64,000 nt of DNA, from assembly GCA_963798505.1 (NCBI GenBank), contig CAWCTX010000009.1:62001-126000 (forward strand), given 5' to 3'. The notes under the pieces were generated by a model. That model worked only from the letters and a program-made list of their open reading frames with translations. It did not search any database and was not told the DNA's origin. Positions 37,369 to 46,614 of this stretch are shown piece by piece. Position numbers and translations under genes: made by a program. The DNA is from CAVWSM01 sp963798505. GTDB taxonomy: Bacteria > Actinomycetota > Actinomycetes > Jiangellales > Jiangellaceae. The stretch's first letter is position 1. The number at the start of each line of letters is the position of its first letter.

Positions 37369-39039
37369 ATGCCGGAGTTCGGCTTCTCCCCGCTCCTTCC
37401 GACGAGCCCCGACGAGACCACGTACCGCTTGATCACCAGCGACGGCGTAAGGGCCATCGACGGACCCGGTGGGCGGCGCTTCCTCGAGGTCGACCGCGAG
37501 GCCCTGCGGCTGCTCAGCGAGGTGGCCATGCACGACATCGCGCACTACCTACGCCCGGCGCACCTCGCCCAGCTGCGGGCGATCATCGACGACCCCGAGT
37601 CGTCAGGAAACGACCGGTTCGTGGCCCTCGACCTGCTGAAGAACGCCAACATCGCAGCCGGCGGGGTGCTCCCCATGTGCCAGGACACGGGCACCGCCAT
37701 CGTCATGGCCAAGCGCGGCAGGCACGTCCTCACCGACGGGCGCGACGAGGAGCATCTGAGCCGTGGCGTGTACGACGCCTACACCACGCTCAACCTGCGC
37801 TATTCGCAGCTCGCGCCCATCACGATGTGGGACGAGCGCAACACCGGCTCCAACCTGCCCGCGCAGATCGAGCTCTACGCCGACGACCCGGACGGCCATG
37901 CCGATGCCTACAAGTTCCTCTTCATGGCCAAGGGCGGCGGCTCAGCCAACAAGTCGTTCCTCTACCAGGAGACCAAGGCCATCCTGAACCCCCAGCGGAT
38001 GCTGGCGTTCCTCGACGAGAAGCTCCGCTCGCTGGGCACCGCAGCCTGCCCGCCGTACCACCTCGCCATCGTCATCGGCGGCACGTCGGCGGAGTTCGCG
38101 CTCAAGACAGCGAAGTACGCCTCCGCGAAGTACCTCGACGGGTTGCCCATGTCGGGGTCGATGCTGGCGCACGGTTTCCGCGACTTGGAGCTGGAAGCGG
38201 AGGTGCTCCGGCTGACCCGCGATTTCGGGATCGGCGCGCAGTTCGGAGGCAAGTACTTCTGCCACGACGTACGCGTCGTCCGGCTGCCGCGGCACGGCGC
38301 GTCCTGCCCCGTCGCCATCGCGGTGTCCTGCTCGGCCGACCGGCAGGCCCTCGGCAAGATCACGCCGGAGGGGGTGTTCCTGGAAGCGCTGGAGACCGAC
38401 CCTGCGCGGTTCCTCCCCGAGGTCACTTCGGAGCACCTGACGGGCGACGATGACGAGGTCGTACGCATCGATCTGCGACGCCCCATGAGCGAGATCCAGG
38501 CGGAGCTGTCACGGCTGCCGGTCAAGACGCGCATCTCGCTGTCCGGGCCGCTGGTCGTAGCACGCGACATCGCGCACGCCAAGATCAAGGAGCGGCTCGA
38601 CGCGGGCGAGCCGATGCCGGCCTACCTGCGCGACCACGCGGTCTACTACGCGGGGCCGGCCAAGACACCGGTGGGTTATGCGTCGGGCTCGTTCGGCCCG
38701 ACGACCGCCGGGCGCATGGACTCCTACGTCGAGCAGTTCCAGGCGGCCGGCGGGTCGCTCGTCATGCTGGCCAAGGGAAACCGGTCGGCCGCGGTGACGC
38801 GGGCGTGTGCCACGTACGGCGGGTTCTACCTCGGATCGATCGGCGGACCGGCGGCACGGCTCGCGCAGGACTGCATCAAGTCCGTCGAGGTTGTCGAGTA
38901 CGCCGAGCTCGGCATGGAGGCTGTCTGGCGGATCGAGGTAGAGGACTTCCCGGCGTTCGTCGTCGTCGACGACAAGGGGAACGACTTCTTCGCCGAGACG
39001 GCGCGGCCGGTCGCGCTGACCATCGGCCAGCGGCCGTGA
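37369..39039 (+). CDS. Fumarate hydratase, class I (iron-sulfur)
   Basis: 556 residues, both the alpha and beta domains in one chain, as in FumA/FumB. It interconverts fumarate and malate with a 4Fe-4S cluster. PMCQDTGTAIVMAKRG is the signature with the first cluster cysteine; AKGGGSANKSFLYQ and VIGGTSAEFALKTAKYAS follow. The beta domain has SLSGPLVVARDIAHAKIKE and YYAGPAKTPVGYASGSFGPT. The ATG at 37369 follows GAGG. A class II fumarase lies 5 kb away. Confidence 0.92.
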   Translation: MPEFGFSPLLPTSPDETTYRLITSDGVRAIDGPGGRRFLEVDREALRLLSEVAMHDIAHYLRPAHLAQLRAIIDDPESSGNDRFVALDLLKNANIAAGGVLPMCQDTGTAIVMAKRGRHVLTDGRDEEHLSRGVYDAYTTLNLRYSQLAPITMWDERNTGSNLPAQIELYADDPDGHADAYKFLFMAKGGGSANKSFLYQETKAILNPQRMLAFLDEKLRSLGTAACPPYHLAIVIGGTSAEFALKTAKYASAKYLDGLPMSGSMLAHGFRDLELEAEVLRLTRDFGIGAQFGGKYFCHDVRVVRLPRHGASCPVAIAVSCSADRQALGKITPEGVFLEALETDPARFLPEVTSEHLTGDDDEVVRIDLRRPMSEIQAELSRLPVKTRISLSGPLVVARDIAHAKIKERLDAGEPMPAYLRDHAVYYAGPAKTPVGYASGSFGPTTAGRMDSYVEQFQAAGGSLVMLAKGNRSAAVTRACATYGGFYLGSIGGPAARLAQDCIKSVEVVEYAELGMEAVWRIEVEDFPAFVVVDDKGNDFFAETARPVALTIGQRP

Positions 39040-39584
39040 GACTGCTCTACCCCGGAGCGGTTCCGCGTCAGGAGTGGCTGGCGGAGGCGGCGCGTGCGCC
39101 ATTCACCTACACGCACGTGGGTGCGACCGGCGTGGGGGCGCTGCCCGCTGGTTTCCAGCACGTCCGCGCGGAGCGTGTGCTCGGCCGCGGCAGCGACGAC
39201 TTCGCGAACGCGACCGAGGCGCTGATGTCGTGGAAGGTGCAGCGCCGATCGGGCCTGCGGGTGCTCCCGTCATCGCCGAGTGTGCGGGATGGCGCGGTGG
39301 TCCTGTGCGGGATCGGGCCGGGCGCCGTCGGGATCACGGTGCCGTGCCGTGTCGTCTACACGATCGCCGACGAGCGTCGGTGCGGGTTCGCGTACGGCAC
39401 CCTGCCTGGACATCCTGCTCGCGGTGAGGAGTCGTTCGTCGTTTCGCTGGAGGACGACGACGTCGTACGAATTCGTATCTTGGCGTTCTCGCGGCCGGCC
39501 AACCCGCTGTTCTGGCTAGGGCAGCCGGTGGCGCGGCTCGTCCAGCGCTCCATCACGTCGCGCTACCTGGCCGCACTGGCCTGA
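39036..39584 (+). CDS. DUF1990 family protein
   Basis: 182 residues from a GTG overlapping the fumarase stop (GTGA). The DUF1990 pattern is YTHVGATG, LPAGFQHVRAERVLGRGSDD, ATEALMSWKVQR, RVVYTIADERRCGFAYGTLP and the tail PANPLFWLGQPVARLVQRSI. No membrane segment. Function not established; the coupling to fumarase may be incidental. Confidence 0.85.
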   Translation: MRLLYPGAVPRQEWLAEAARAPFTYTHVGATGVGALPAGFQHVRAERVLGRGSDDFANATEALMSWKVQRRSGLRVLPSSPSVRDGAVVLCGIGPGAVGITVPCRVVYTIADERRCGFAYGTLPGHPARGEESFVVSLEDDDVVRIRILAFSRPANPLFWLGQPVARLVQRSITSRYLAALA

Positions 39585-39591
39585 GGTCGGC

Positions 39592-40506
39592 ATGTTCGAG
39601 TGGTCGGCCGAGCGCCATGTCGATGCGACTCTTGCCGCCGATCTGATCGGCGCGCAGTTCCCGGCTCTGCGCGGGGCGACCGTCGAGCCGCTCGCTGAAG
39701 GCTGGGACAACACGGTCTACGTGGTCGGCGGCCGTTGGGCGTTCCGCTTTCCGCGGCGGGCGATCGCACTGCCCGGTGTCGAGCGCGAGGTCGCCGTGCT
39801 TAGTCGGGTTGCTCGGCTGTTGCCGCTGCCCGTTCCGGAGCCGGAGTTCGTCGGACAACCGTCGGGTCGCTTTCCTTGGCTGTTCTGGGGCGCGCCGCTG
39901 TTGGCTGGCCGTGAGCTGGCGGATGCGGGTATGTCAGATGCAGATCGTGTCGATGCGGCGGCTGGAGTCGGCGACTTCCTGCGCGTCCTGCACGGGCTGC
40001 CGATCGACGTCGTGGCGGATGTGCGGCTCCCGGTCGACCCGATGCGTCGCGCCGACGCGGGCCATCGCGTTGCCTCTACTCGTGACCGGCTGGAAGCCCT
40101 TGTGGCACAAGGGATTTGGACGTGGTCTGCTGAGGTCGAGGCGTTGCTGGACGAGGCAGTCGACGTACGGCCGTCAGCTGCGCAGCCGGTGCTCGTACAC
40201 GGCGATCTCCACAGTCGCCACCTGCTCGTCGACTCCCATGGACGGGCAGCTGCCGTCATCGACTGGGGCGACGTGTGCCTTGCCGATCCTGCGGTCGACC
40301 TGTCCCTCGGGTATGCGGCGTTCTCTGGCGCGGCTCGTTCGGCTTTCCTTTCGGCTTATGGCGGCATCGACGCTGAACGTGAGCTGCGGGCGCGAGTGCT
40401 CGCGGTGTCGTTGTGCGCGGCGTTGGCGCAGTATGCGGCTGGCGAGGGGTTCGCTGGGCTGCAGCGCGAGTCGCTTTCGGGATTGCGGCGCGCAGTCAGC
40501 GAGTGA
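39592..40506 (+). CDS. Aminoglycoside phosphotransferase-family kinase
   Basis: 304 residues. The kinase-like fold shows TVEPLAEGWDNTVYVVGGRW and AFRFPRR (the usual ATP lysine is an arginine here), the catalytic loop LVHGDLHSRHLLVDSHG and the metal loop VIDWGDVCLADPAVDLSLG. Such actinobacterial APH proteins act on diverse small molecules and are not by themselves resistance genes. It ends inside the convergent TetR gene by 11 bases. Confidence 0.85.
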   Translation: MFEWSAERHVDATLAADLIGAQFPALRGATVEPLAEGWDNTVYVVGGRWAFRFPRRAIALPGVEREVAVLSRVARLLPLPVPEPEFVGQPSGRFPWLFWGAPLLAGRELADAGMSDADRVDAAAGVGDFLRVLHGLPIDVVADVRLPVDPMRRADAGHRVASTRDRLEALVAQGIWTWSAEVEALLDEAVDVRPSAAQPVLVHGDLHSRHLLVDSHGRAAAVIDWGDVCLADPAVDLSLGYAAFSGAARSAFLSAYGGIDAERELRARVLAVSLCAALAQYAAGEGFAGLQRESLSGLRRAVSE

Positions 40507-41072
40507 GGACGTGCTGTGCAATCCATGCCAGCGCTGCGCTGATCTCTTGTGTCGAGGACCCGCGCTGGCGTTGGAAGCGGTAGACGTCGGGGGCGAGTGG
40601 TGCGAGGAGTGCATCGACGAGTTGGTCGCGGTGCTCGACGTTCCCCTCGCGGAGCAAGGCAAGGACGTGCGCGCGCCAGAACCCGTACGCGCCGACTTCG
40701 TATCTCAGACCACCTGTCTCGGCACCGAGCACGAGATGAAGGTGCCGTTCCAACAGGTCGACCATGGCCGCATAGAAGGCCGCGAGCCGCTCAGCCGGAG
40801 GGGCGCCGGGCCCCAACGGCGGGGCAGCCGTGGAGGAGCTCTTCCTGGAGCAGCCTCTCGTGATCGTCGAGCAGTGCGCGAGCGATCGAGGGAATGTCGG
40901 GAAATCGGCGGTAGAGCGTGGCCCGGCCCACCCCCGCGGCCGTGGCGATTTCGCCCATTGTGAGAGCGCGGGGATCGGTCTGGGCGAACAGCTGCTCGGC
41001 TGCCGCAAGGACGCGGGCCCGGTTTCGTGCTGCATCGGACCGCTCGGCGACGCCTGCCACTGATTCCGTCAC
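40496..41072 (-). pseudogene. TetR-family regulator, +1 frameshift
   Basis: The HTH half (ARVLAAAEQLFAQTDPRALT, MGEIATAAGVGRATLYRRFP) starts at a GTG at 41072 and runs to ERLLQEELLHG. One extra base near 40826 then moves the ligand domain (APPAERLAAFYAAMVDLLER to LAWIAQHVLTR) into the next frame. Repaired length is about 191 residues. The start looks leaderless, with a TATGCT -10 directly upstream. Its likely target is the divergent transporter, through the operator at 41089-41109. If the shift is real, repression would be lost. Confidence 0.85.
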
Positions 41073-41078
41073 GAGGCG

Positions 41079-41120
41079 AGCATAGAGGAACTGGACAGAG
41101 TGTCCAGTTAGACGTACCGT
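41079..41120. promoter_or_regulatory. Divergent promoters sharing a TetR operator
   Basis: AACTGGACA (41089-41097) and TGTCCAGTT (41101-41109) are perfect inverted repeats three bases apart. Leftward: CTGGAC -35, 17 bases, TATGCT -10 (41079-41084). Rightward: CTGGAC -35 (41091-41096), 18 bases, TACCGT -10 (41115-41120). One bound dimer would cover both -35 boxes. Confidence 0.7.
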
Positions 41121-41182
41121 GGAGGTCTCACAACCGGACATGGCGTCCGGTTTTGCATTCTCGTCGAATTCCGGAGGTCGGG

Positions 41183-42130
41183 ATGCACGTGGTCCTGATC
41201 GCCTCAGCGTTGGTCGTTGGGGCACTTCTTGCCGTCCAAGCCTCGGCGAACCTGCAGCTCACCAGAGCGGTCGGCACGCCGTTTGGCGCGGCCACGTTGC
41301 AGCTCGCCATCGCAGCCGGCCTCTTGACCATCCTCGCCATCTCCACCGGGGCGATCCCCGCGGTGCGATCTGTGCCAGATGCGGAGTGGTGGCACCTGCT
41401 GGGCGGGCTAGCAAGCCCGCTCTACATCACGAGCGCGATCCTCCTCTTCCCGCGGCTCGGCGCTCTCGCCGCGACTGGGCTCTTTGTCACGGGCCAAGTG
41501 GCGTCCTCGCTGGCACTGGACCTGTTCGGCTTGTTCGGTCTGAGTCGCCGGCCAGTCAGCGTGGCGGGTGTCGCCGGAGCGGTCGCAGTGCTCGCCGGCA
41601 TCGTGTTGATCCTGCGGGCAATGAGGGCAGCCGACTCTGCCGGCCGGTCAACCGGCGAGGCCGTCCAGGTGGGGACTCGGGCGTCATGGGTCAGTCTCGG
41701 TCTGGTGGCGGGCGCTGCGTTGCCGGTCCAGGGTGCGATCAACGCTCGGCTGCGAAGCGACGTTGGCGAACCGGTGGTTGTCGCAATGGTCAGCTTCGTC
41801 GTCGCCACACTTGCCATTGCGTTGGTGCTTGGTGTTCTCGTTGCCACGAACGGACTGCGAAGCCACAGGTGTCAGGGCTGCGTGTGCATGCCGTGGTGGG
41901 GATGGGTGGGAGGCGCGTGCGCCGCGACGTACGTGACCGCGACCTTCTTGCTGATCCCCGAGATCGGCGCAGCAACGACGGTCGCGCTGACTGTCACGGG
42001 TCAGCAGGTGGCGTCGGCTGTCGTCGATGCACGCGGACTGTTCTGGCTGCCTCGGCGACCGTTGACCACCCGGCGGGTCGGGGGTCTGGCCCTGCTGACT
42101 GTGGGCTCCGCCGTCGTGCAGATCGCGTGA
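41183..42130 (+). CDS. DMT-superfamily transporter (YdcZ/DUF606 tandem)
   Basis: 315 residues with about ten membrane helices in two repeats. Each repeat has the DUF606 pattern (VQASANLQLTRAVGTPFGAA and VQGAINARLRSDVGEPVVVA; GQVASSLALDLFGLFGLSRR and GQQVASAVVDARGLFWLPRR). It is probably a drug or metabolite exporter of the inner membrane. The ATG at 41183 follows GGAGG. The TetR operator upstream implies inducible expression. Substrate unknown. Confidence 0.85.
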   Translation: MHVVLIASALVVGALLAVQASANLQLTRAVGTPFGAATLQLAIAAGLLTILAISTGAIPAVRSVPDAEWWHLLGGLASPLYITSAILLFPRLGALAATGLFVTGQVASSLALDLFGLFGLSRRPVSVAGVAGAVAVLAGIVLILRAMRAADSAGRSTGEAVQVGTRASWVSLGLVAGAALPVQGAINARLRSDVGEPVVVAMVSFVVATLAIALVLGVLVATNGLRSHRCQGCVCMPWWGWVGGACAATYVTATFLLIPEIGAATTVALTVTGQQVASAVVDARGLFWLPRRPLTTRRVGGLALLTVGSAVVQIA

Positions 42131-42248
42131 CTCGAGGTTGTGTCCGGCCCTGGTCGTAGGGTCGTGGGCATCGGGGCGAGTGCAGGCGCGTGCGTGCTGT
42201 GGAAAGCCTTGTGGTGCAAGGGTTTTCTGTGCACAGCCCCGTTGCGAC

Positions 42249-42264
42249 TCGAACATTTGTACGA
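42249..42264 (+). promoter_or_regulatory. LexA (SOS) box upstream of the DUF222-HNH gene
   Basis: TCGAACATTTGTACGA differs at one arm position from the actinobacterial LexA palindrome TCGAAC-N4-GTTCGA. It lies 12 bases before the start of the DUF222-HNH gene. Many 13E12/DUF222 genes in mycobacteria are LexA-controlled, so the placement makes sense. Confidence 0.65.
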
Positions 42265-42276
42265 TAGACTCCGGGG

Positions 42277-43827
42277 ATGGACCCGGACCGCATCGAGCAG
42301 ATGAGCCAGCAGCAGCTGGACGCCTGGGCCGAGTCCTGCCGTTCGACGACGACGAGGAGTTCGACGAGGCGTTCCCGCCTCGCCGAGCTGCACCGGTTGG
42401 ACACGCGCCGGTGTTGCTGCGCGCCGACTGCTCGACGCAGATCGAGCGAGTCCGAGCTGCGCTCGGGCCTGCAGGCCCGCCAGCAAGACGCTGTTGGCGA
42501 GGCTGTCGCGCATGTCGCCGTTCCCCGACGGCGACCTACCACCCGGTGCCGAAGCGCTCGACGATGACCGGCACGCGCTGGACGCGGCCGCGTTGGAGAC
42601 CTCGCGTCCTGTTCGGCATCGCCCCCGCCACGGCGAAGGGTCGGCTGCTGTCCGCCCGCGAGCTGGTCGACGAGCACCCCGACCTGCACGCCGCGCTGGC
42701 CGGCGGCCTGGTCGACGGGTGGCGCACCAGGCTGATCGTCGAGGCGCTGCGCCCGCTGCCCGACGAGGTGGCCCGCGAGGTCGAGCAGCAGATCCTCGCC
42801 GAGGCGCCCGGGCTGACCGCCGGCAAGCTTGCCGAGCGGCTGCGCCGGCTGGTCATCATCGCCGACCCGCGCGACGCCGCACAGCGCCACGCCCAGGCGC
42901 GGGCCGCCCGGCGGGTGACCACCCGCCGCGGCGAGGACGGCATGGGCCAACTGTTCGGTGAGCTGCCCGCCGAGGACCTGGCCATCGTCGACCAGATCAT
43001 CGACCAGGTCGCCGACGCGCTGCGCAAAGACGCCGACCCCAACGACACCCGGACCAAATTGCAGCGCCGCGCCGACGCCCTGATCCGGATCTGCCACGAC
43101 GTGCTGCGCACCGGGCACACCGGCGGCTGCCAACCCGGCTGCGGACACAGCCTCCCCGACCGACGACGCCGAGCAGCAGACGACGCCGAGCGAGCCCGCC
43201 GACGACACGACGCCGCCGACGTCCGTCGCCGACGACACCGGTTGCCCGCCGCAGCCTGATCGGCTGCTGCCGCTGTCCGACCGGGCCGGCCGCCCGCACA
43301 TCCAGGTCACCGTGTCCTGGACCACGCTGGCCGGCATCGACGACCTGCCCGGCCACCTGGCCGGCTACGGGCCGATCACCGCCGACCAAGCCAGGGCGCT
43401 CGCCGCCGACGGGGCGTGGCGGCGGCTGCTCACCGACCCGGCCACCGGGGTGCTGCTCGACTACGGGCACACCGTCTACCGGCCGCCCCAAGCGCTGCAA
43501 GACTTCGTGCGGGCCCGCGACGTCACCTGCACCTTCCCGACGCGACACACCCCCGCGCACCGCACCGAGATCGACCACCACCACCGTGGGAGGACGGCGG
43601 GCCGACCAGCGCCACAACTGCGGCGCCCTCTCCGGGTGGATCAACCGCGCCAAAACCTGGTACCGCTGGCAGGCCCTCCCCCTCCCAGACGGCGCGGTCT
43701 GCGCTGGACCTCACCGTCCGGCATCGTCACCGAACGACCCGCCACCCAAATCGGGCCCACCGACACCGAACAAGCCCAGGCCGCCGCCCGCAAACACCCA
43801 CCCGACCCAGACCCACCACCCTTCTGA
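42277..43827 (+). pseudogene. DUF222/13E12-family HNH endonuclease, multiply frameshifted
   Basis: The start MDPDRIEQMSQQQLDAWAE is followed, in changing frames, by the DUF222 core (GIAPATAKGRLLSARELVDE, LVDGWRTRLIVEALRPLPDE, KLQRRADALIRICHDVLRTG) and a middle region (RPHIQVTVSWTTLAGIDDLP). The C-terminal HNH region (DVTCTFPTRHTPAHRTEIDH, then a PWEDGG-type segment and INRAKTWYRW) is broken too. I count at least six shifts, both +1 and -1, including a missing base near 42333 and an extra one near 42377. Intact members are roughly 450-520 residues. Members are often multicopy and may move; this copy looks dead, although its LexA box remains. Confidence 0.8.
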
Positions 43828-43872
43828 CAATCGGGTCGAACATCACGCGCGGGCTCAGGCACGCTCGACTGC

Positions 43873-44265
43873 GTGAACGGACAGACCGACCTCGCCGTCC
43901 TGCTTTCATCGCTGCAACCGACCCTGCTCCGCGGCAACGTCGTCTACTGCACGACCGACCGCGCGCTGGACCCGACCATCGAACCGCTCGCGATGGTGGC
44001 TGAACCGGAGGGCACGACGTACGTCCTCCGGCAAGACGACGCCGACCGGGCGGACATCCCGTACGACTTCGTCGGCGCCTGGATCACCCTGCGGGTCCAC
44101 TCGGCGCTGGAGGCGGTCGGACTCACCGCCGCCGTGAGCACCGCCCTGGCGTCAGCCGGGATCAGCTGCAACGTGCTGGCGGGCTATTTCCATGACCACC
44201 TGATCGTGCCCTCCGAGCGCGCCGCCGATGCCATCGACGTTCTGTCCGCGCTGGCGGGAAGATAG
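43873..44265 (+). CDS. ACT-domain protein (ACT_7-like)
   Basis: 130 residues from a GTG at 43873. The pattern LSSLQPTLLRGNVVYCTTDR, AMVAEPEGTTYVLRQDDADR, ITLRVHSALEAVGLTAAVST and GISCNVLAGYFHDHLIVP is the small two-ACT family seen in many bacteria, often annotated as ACT-domain protein. It ends five bases before fumC. A ligand-binding role is likely; the ligand is unknown. Confidence 0.8.
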   Translation: MNGQTDLAVLLSSLQPTLLRGNVVYCTTDRALDPTIEPLAMVAEPEGTTYVLRQDDADRADIPYDFVGAWITLRVHSALEAVGLTAAVSTALASAGISCNVLAGYFHDHLIVPSERAADAIDVLSALAGR

Positions 44266-44270
44266 AGCGC

Positions 44271-45665
44271 ATGACTGAGCAGGAGTTCCGCATCGAGCAC
44301 GACACGATGGGCGAGGTGCGCGTCCCCGCGCATGCGAAGTGGCGGGCGCAGACGCAGCGCGCCGTGGAGAACTTCCCGATCAGCGGCAAGGGCCTCGAGC
44401 CTGCGCACATCCACGCGCTCGCGCAGCTCAAGGCGGCCGCGGCCAAAGTCAACGCCGAGCTCGGCGTCCTCGACAAGGAGATCGCCGAGGCGATCGAGTC
44501 CGCCGCGACAGAAGTGGCGGCCGGCACATACGACGAGCACTTCCCCATCGACGTGTTCCAGACCGGCTCCGGCACGAGCAGCAACATGAATGCCAACGAG
44601 GTCATCGCCACCCTGGCCAGCGAGCGCCTCGGCCGCCCCGTGCACCCCAACGACCACGTCAACGCCAGCCAGTCGAGCAACGACATCTTCCCGTCGTCGA
44701 TCCACATCGCCGCGACGGCAGGGGTGCGGGGCGACCTCATCCCGGCGTTGCGCCACCTCGAGGGCCACCTGCGCGCAAAGGCAGTCGAGTTCGCCGTCGT
44801 CGTCAAGAGCGGGCGCACCCACCTGATGGACGCAACTCCGGTGACGCTCGGCCAGGAGTTCGGCGGCTACGCCGCGCAGGTCGCCTACGGCGTCGAGCGG
44901 CTGGAGGCCTGCCTGCCCCGGCTCGCCGAGCTCCCCCTGGGCGGCACCGCGGTTGGCACCGGCATCAACATGCCGCCCGGCTTCGCCGCGCGGGTCATCG
45001 GGGAGGTGGCCCTGAAGACAGGCCTGCCGCTGACCGAGGCTCGCAATCATTTCGAGGCGCAGGGCGCCCAGGACAGCCTCGTCGAGTGCAGCGGTGCGCT
45101 CCGCACGATCGCGGTCGGCCTCTACAAGATCGTCAACGACCTGCGCTGGATGGGCTCGGGCCCGCGCGCCGGGCTCGGCGAGATCCGCCTGCCCGACCTC
45201 CAGCCCGGCTCCTCGATCATGCCGGGCAAGGTCAACCCGGTGATCCCGGAGGCCGTACGCATGGTCGCGGCGCAGGTGATCGGCAACGACGCCACAGTCG
45301 GGTTCGCTGGGTCGCAGGGCGACTTCGAGCTCAACGTGATGCTGCCCGTCATGGCGCGCAACCTTCTCGAGTCGATCCGCCTGCTGTCCAACGTCTCGCG
45401 GCTCCTTGCCGACCGCTGCGTCAGCGGTATCGAGGCCGACGAGGAGCAGGGCCGCGCCTACGCGGAGGGCTCGCCTTCCATCGTGACGCCGCTCAACCGC
45501 TACATCGGCTACGAGGCCGCGGCCGCCGTCGCGAAGAAGGCGCTCAAGGAGCGACGCACCATCCGCGAGGTGGTCATCGCGGAGGGGTACGTGGAACGCG
45601 GGGCGTTGACCGAGCAACAGCTCGACGAAGCTCTCGACGTGCTGCGCATGACCCAACCAGGCTGA
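44271..45665 (+). CDS. fumC: Fumarate hydratase, class II
   Basis: 464 residues. Iron-independent TCA-cycle fumarase. Signatures are FQTGSGTSSNMNANEVIA, HVNASQSSNDIFPSSIHIAA, KSGRTHLMDATPVTLGQEFG and the family loop GSSIMPGKVNPV. Length and order match FumC. It is intact, and together with the class I enzyme at 37369 gives the cell an oxygen-tolerant backup. Confidence 0.95.
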   Translation: MTEQEFRIEHDTMGEVRVPAHAKWRAQTQRAVENFPISGKGLEPAHIHALAQLKAAAAKVNAELGVLDKEIAEAIESAATEVAAGTYDEHFPIDVFQTGSGTSSNMNANEVIATLASERLGRPVHPNDHVNASQSSNDIFPSSIHIAATAGVRGDLIPALRHLEGHLRAKAVEFAVVVKSGRTHLMDATPVTLGQEFGGYAAQVAYGVERLEACLPRLAELPLGGTAVGTGINMPPGFAARVIGEVALKTGLPLTEARNHFEAQGAQDSLVECSGALRTIAVGLYKIVNDLRWMGSGPRAGLGEIRLPDLQPGSSIMPGKVNPVIPEAVRMVAAQVIGNDATVGFAGSQGDFELNVMLPVMARNLLESIRLLSNVSRLLADRCVSGIEADEEQGRAYAEGSPSIVTPLNRYIGYEAAAAVAKKALKERRTIREVVIAEGYVERGALTEQQLDEALDVLRMTQPG

Positions 45666-45672
45666 GCACCGC

Positions 45673-46548
45673 TCAGCGCAGCCGCGGGATCACCTCGGCC
45701 AGCGCCTTCGCCGACGCCTGGTGCGTCACGACATAGCTGAAGCCGTACCGCTCGCGCTGCTGCAGCAGCTGCTTCGCCACCTCGTCGACAGAGCCGATCG
45801 CAATGACCGGCGAGTCGAGCAAGAGATCGACGCTGTCCGGATCGCCGTCGGCCTCCGCCAGTCGCCGCACCGCCGCCTCGCGCTCGTCGGTGATCTCGAC
45901 GTGCTGCAGCAGCACGCCGTACTCCATCGACTCCGCCCGCTCCCCCGCCGCCAGGCGGCCGAACGCGACCCGCTCGTCGGCCTCGGCGGCGGACAACAGG
46001 CGGAACGTGCCGGGCGGCTCTCCCTTGACCTGCCTGATCCCGGTGTGCGCGACGATGTCAGCCTTCGCCGCAGCGAGCCGCAGCAACCGGTCGCTGGACG
46101 CGCCGATCATGACCGGCGGGAACCCGGGCCGGAAGCCGCGTGACTCCGGCGCCACCTCGGGCAGCAGCCGCTTCAGGTCGTCGATCGCCCGCTCCACCCG
46201 CGCACACCGCTCGTCGAACGACTCCCACGGCAGCCCAGCCAGCTCGAACTCGTGCTTCATGTGTCCGGCGCCGAGCCCTAGTTCCACGCGCCCGCCCGAG
46301 ATCGCATCCAGGGTGGCGATCTCGCGGGCGAGCAGCGCCGAGTTCCAGAACGGCACGTTGAGCACGTAGGTGCCGACGCGCACGCGTTCCGTTACCGCGG
46401 CCACCGCTGCCAACGTCGTGAAAGGTGCGGGACCGCCGAGGTGGTCGGGCAAGAGCACGCTGTCGAAGCCCGCGCGCTCGGCCCAGCGGGCAAAGCCGGT
46501 GACGTCGTCCACCGAGCGCAGGTTGGTGCCGAATCGGAAGGGCCGCAT
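45673..46548 (-). CDS. LLM-class F420-dependent oxidoreductase
   Basis: 291 residues with a luciferase-like TIM barrel: FRFGTNLRSVDDVTGFARWA, ERAGFDSVLLPDHLGG, RVRVGTYVLNVPFWNSALLA and ATLDAISGGRVELGLGAGHM. This matches the F420-binding group (TIGR03621-like); flavin cannot be excluded. The substrate is unknown. It converges on fumC. Intact. Confidence 0.87.
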   Translation of the reverse strand: MRPFRFGTNLRSVDDVTGFARWAERAGFDSVLLPDHLGGPAPFTTLAAVAAVTERVRVGTYVLNVPFWNSALLAREIATLDAISGGRVELGLGAGHMKHEFELAGLPWESFDERCARVERAIDDLKRLLPEVAPESRGFRPGFPPVMIGASSDRLLRLAAAKADIVAHTGIRQVKGEPPGTFRLLSAAEADERVAFGRLAAGERAESMEYGVLLQHVEITDEREAAVRRLAEADGDPDSVDLLLDSPVIAIGSVDEVAKQLLQQRERYGFSYVVTHQASAKALAEVIPRLR

Positions 46549-46614
46549 GTGTCCAACCTGCCAGCCTTCCGAGTCGCTCAGCGAGACCTTCCTCGCAGGG
46601 CGAACGTGCCACGC

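Noticed and set aside
39592..40506. Antibiotic-resistance aminoglycoside kinase
   Set aside because: The APH fold is shared by many metabolic kinases; nothing here points to a particular antibiotic.
44184..45656. Long minus-strand frame opposite fumC (490 codons)
   Set aside because: It is a shadow of the high-GC third codon position; arginine/leucine/histidine-rich with no family pattern, while the plus strand encodes a complete FumC.
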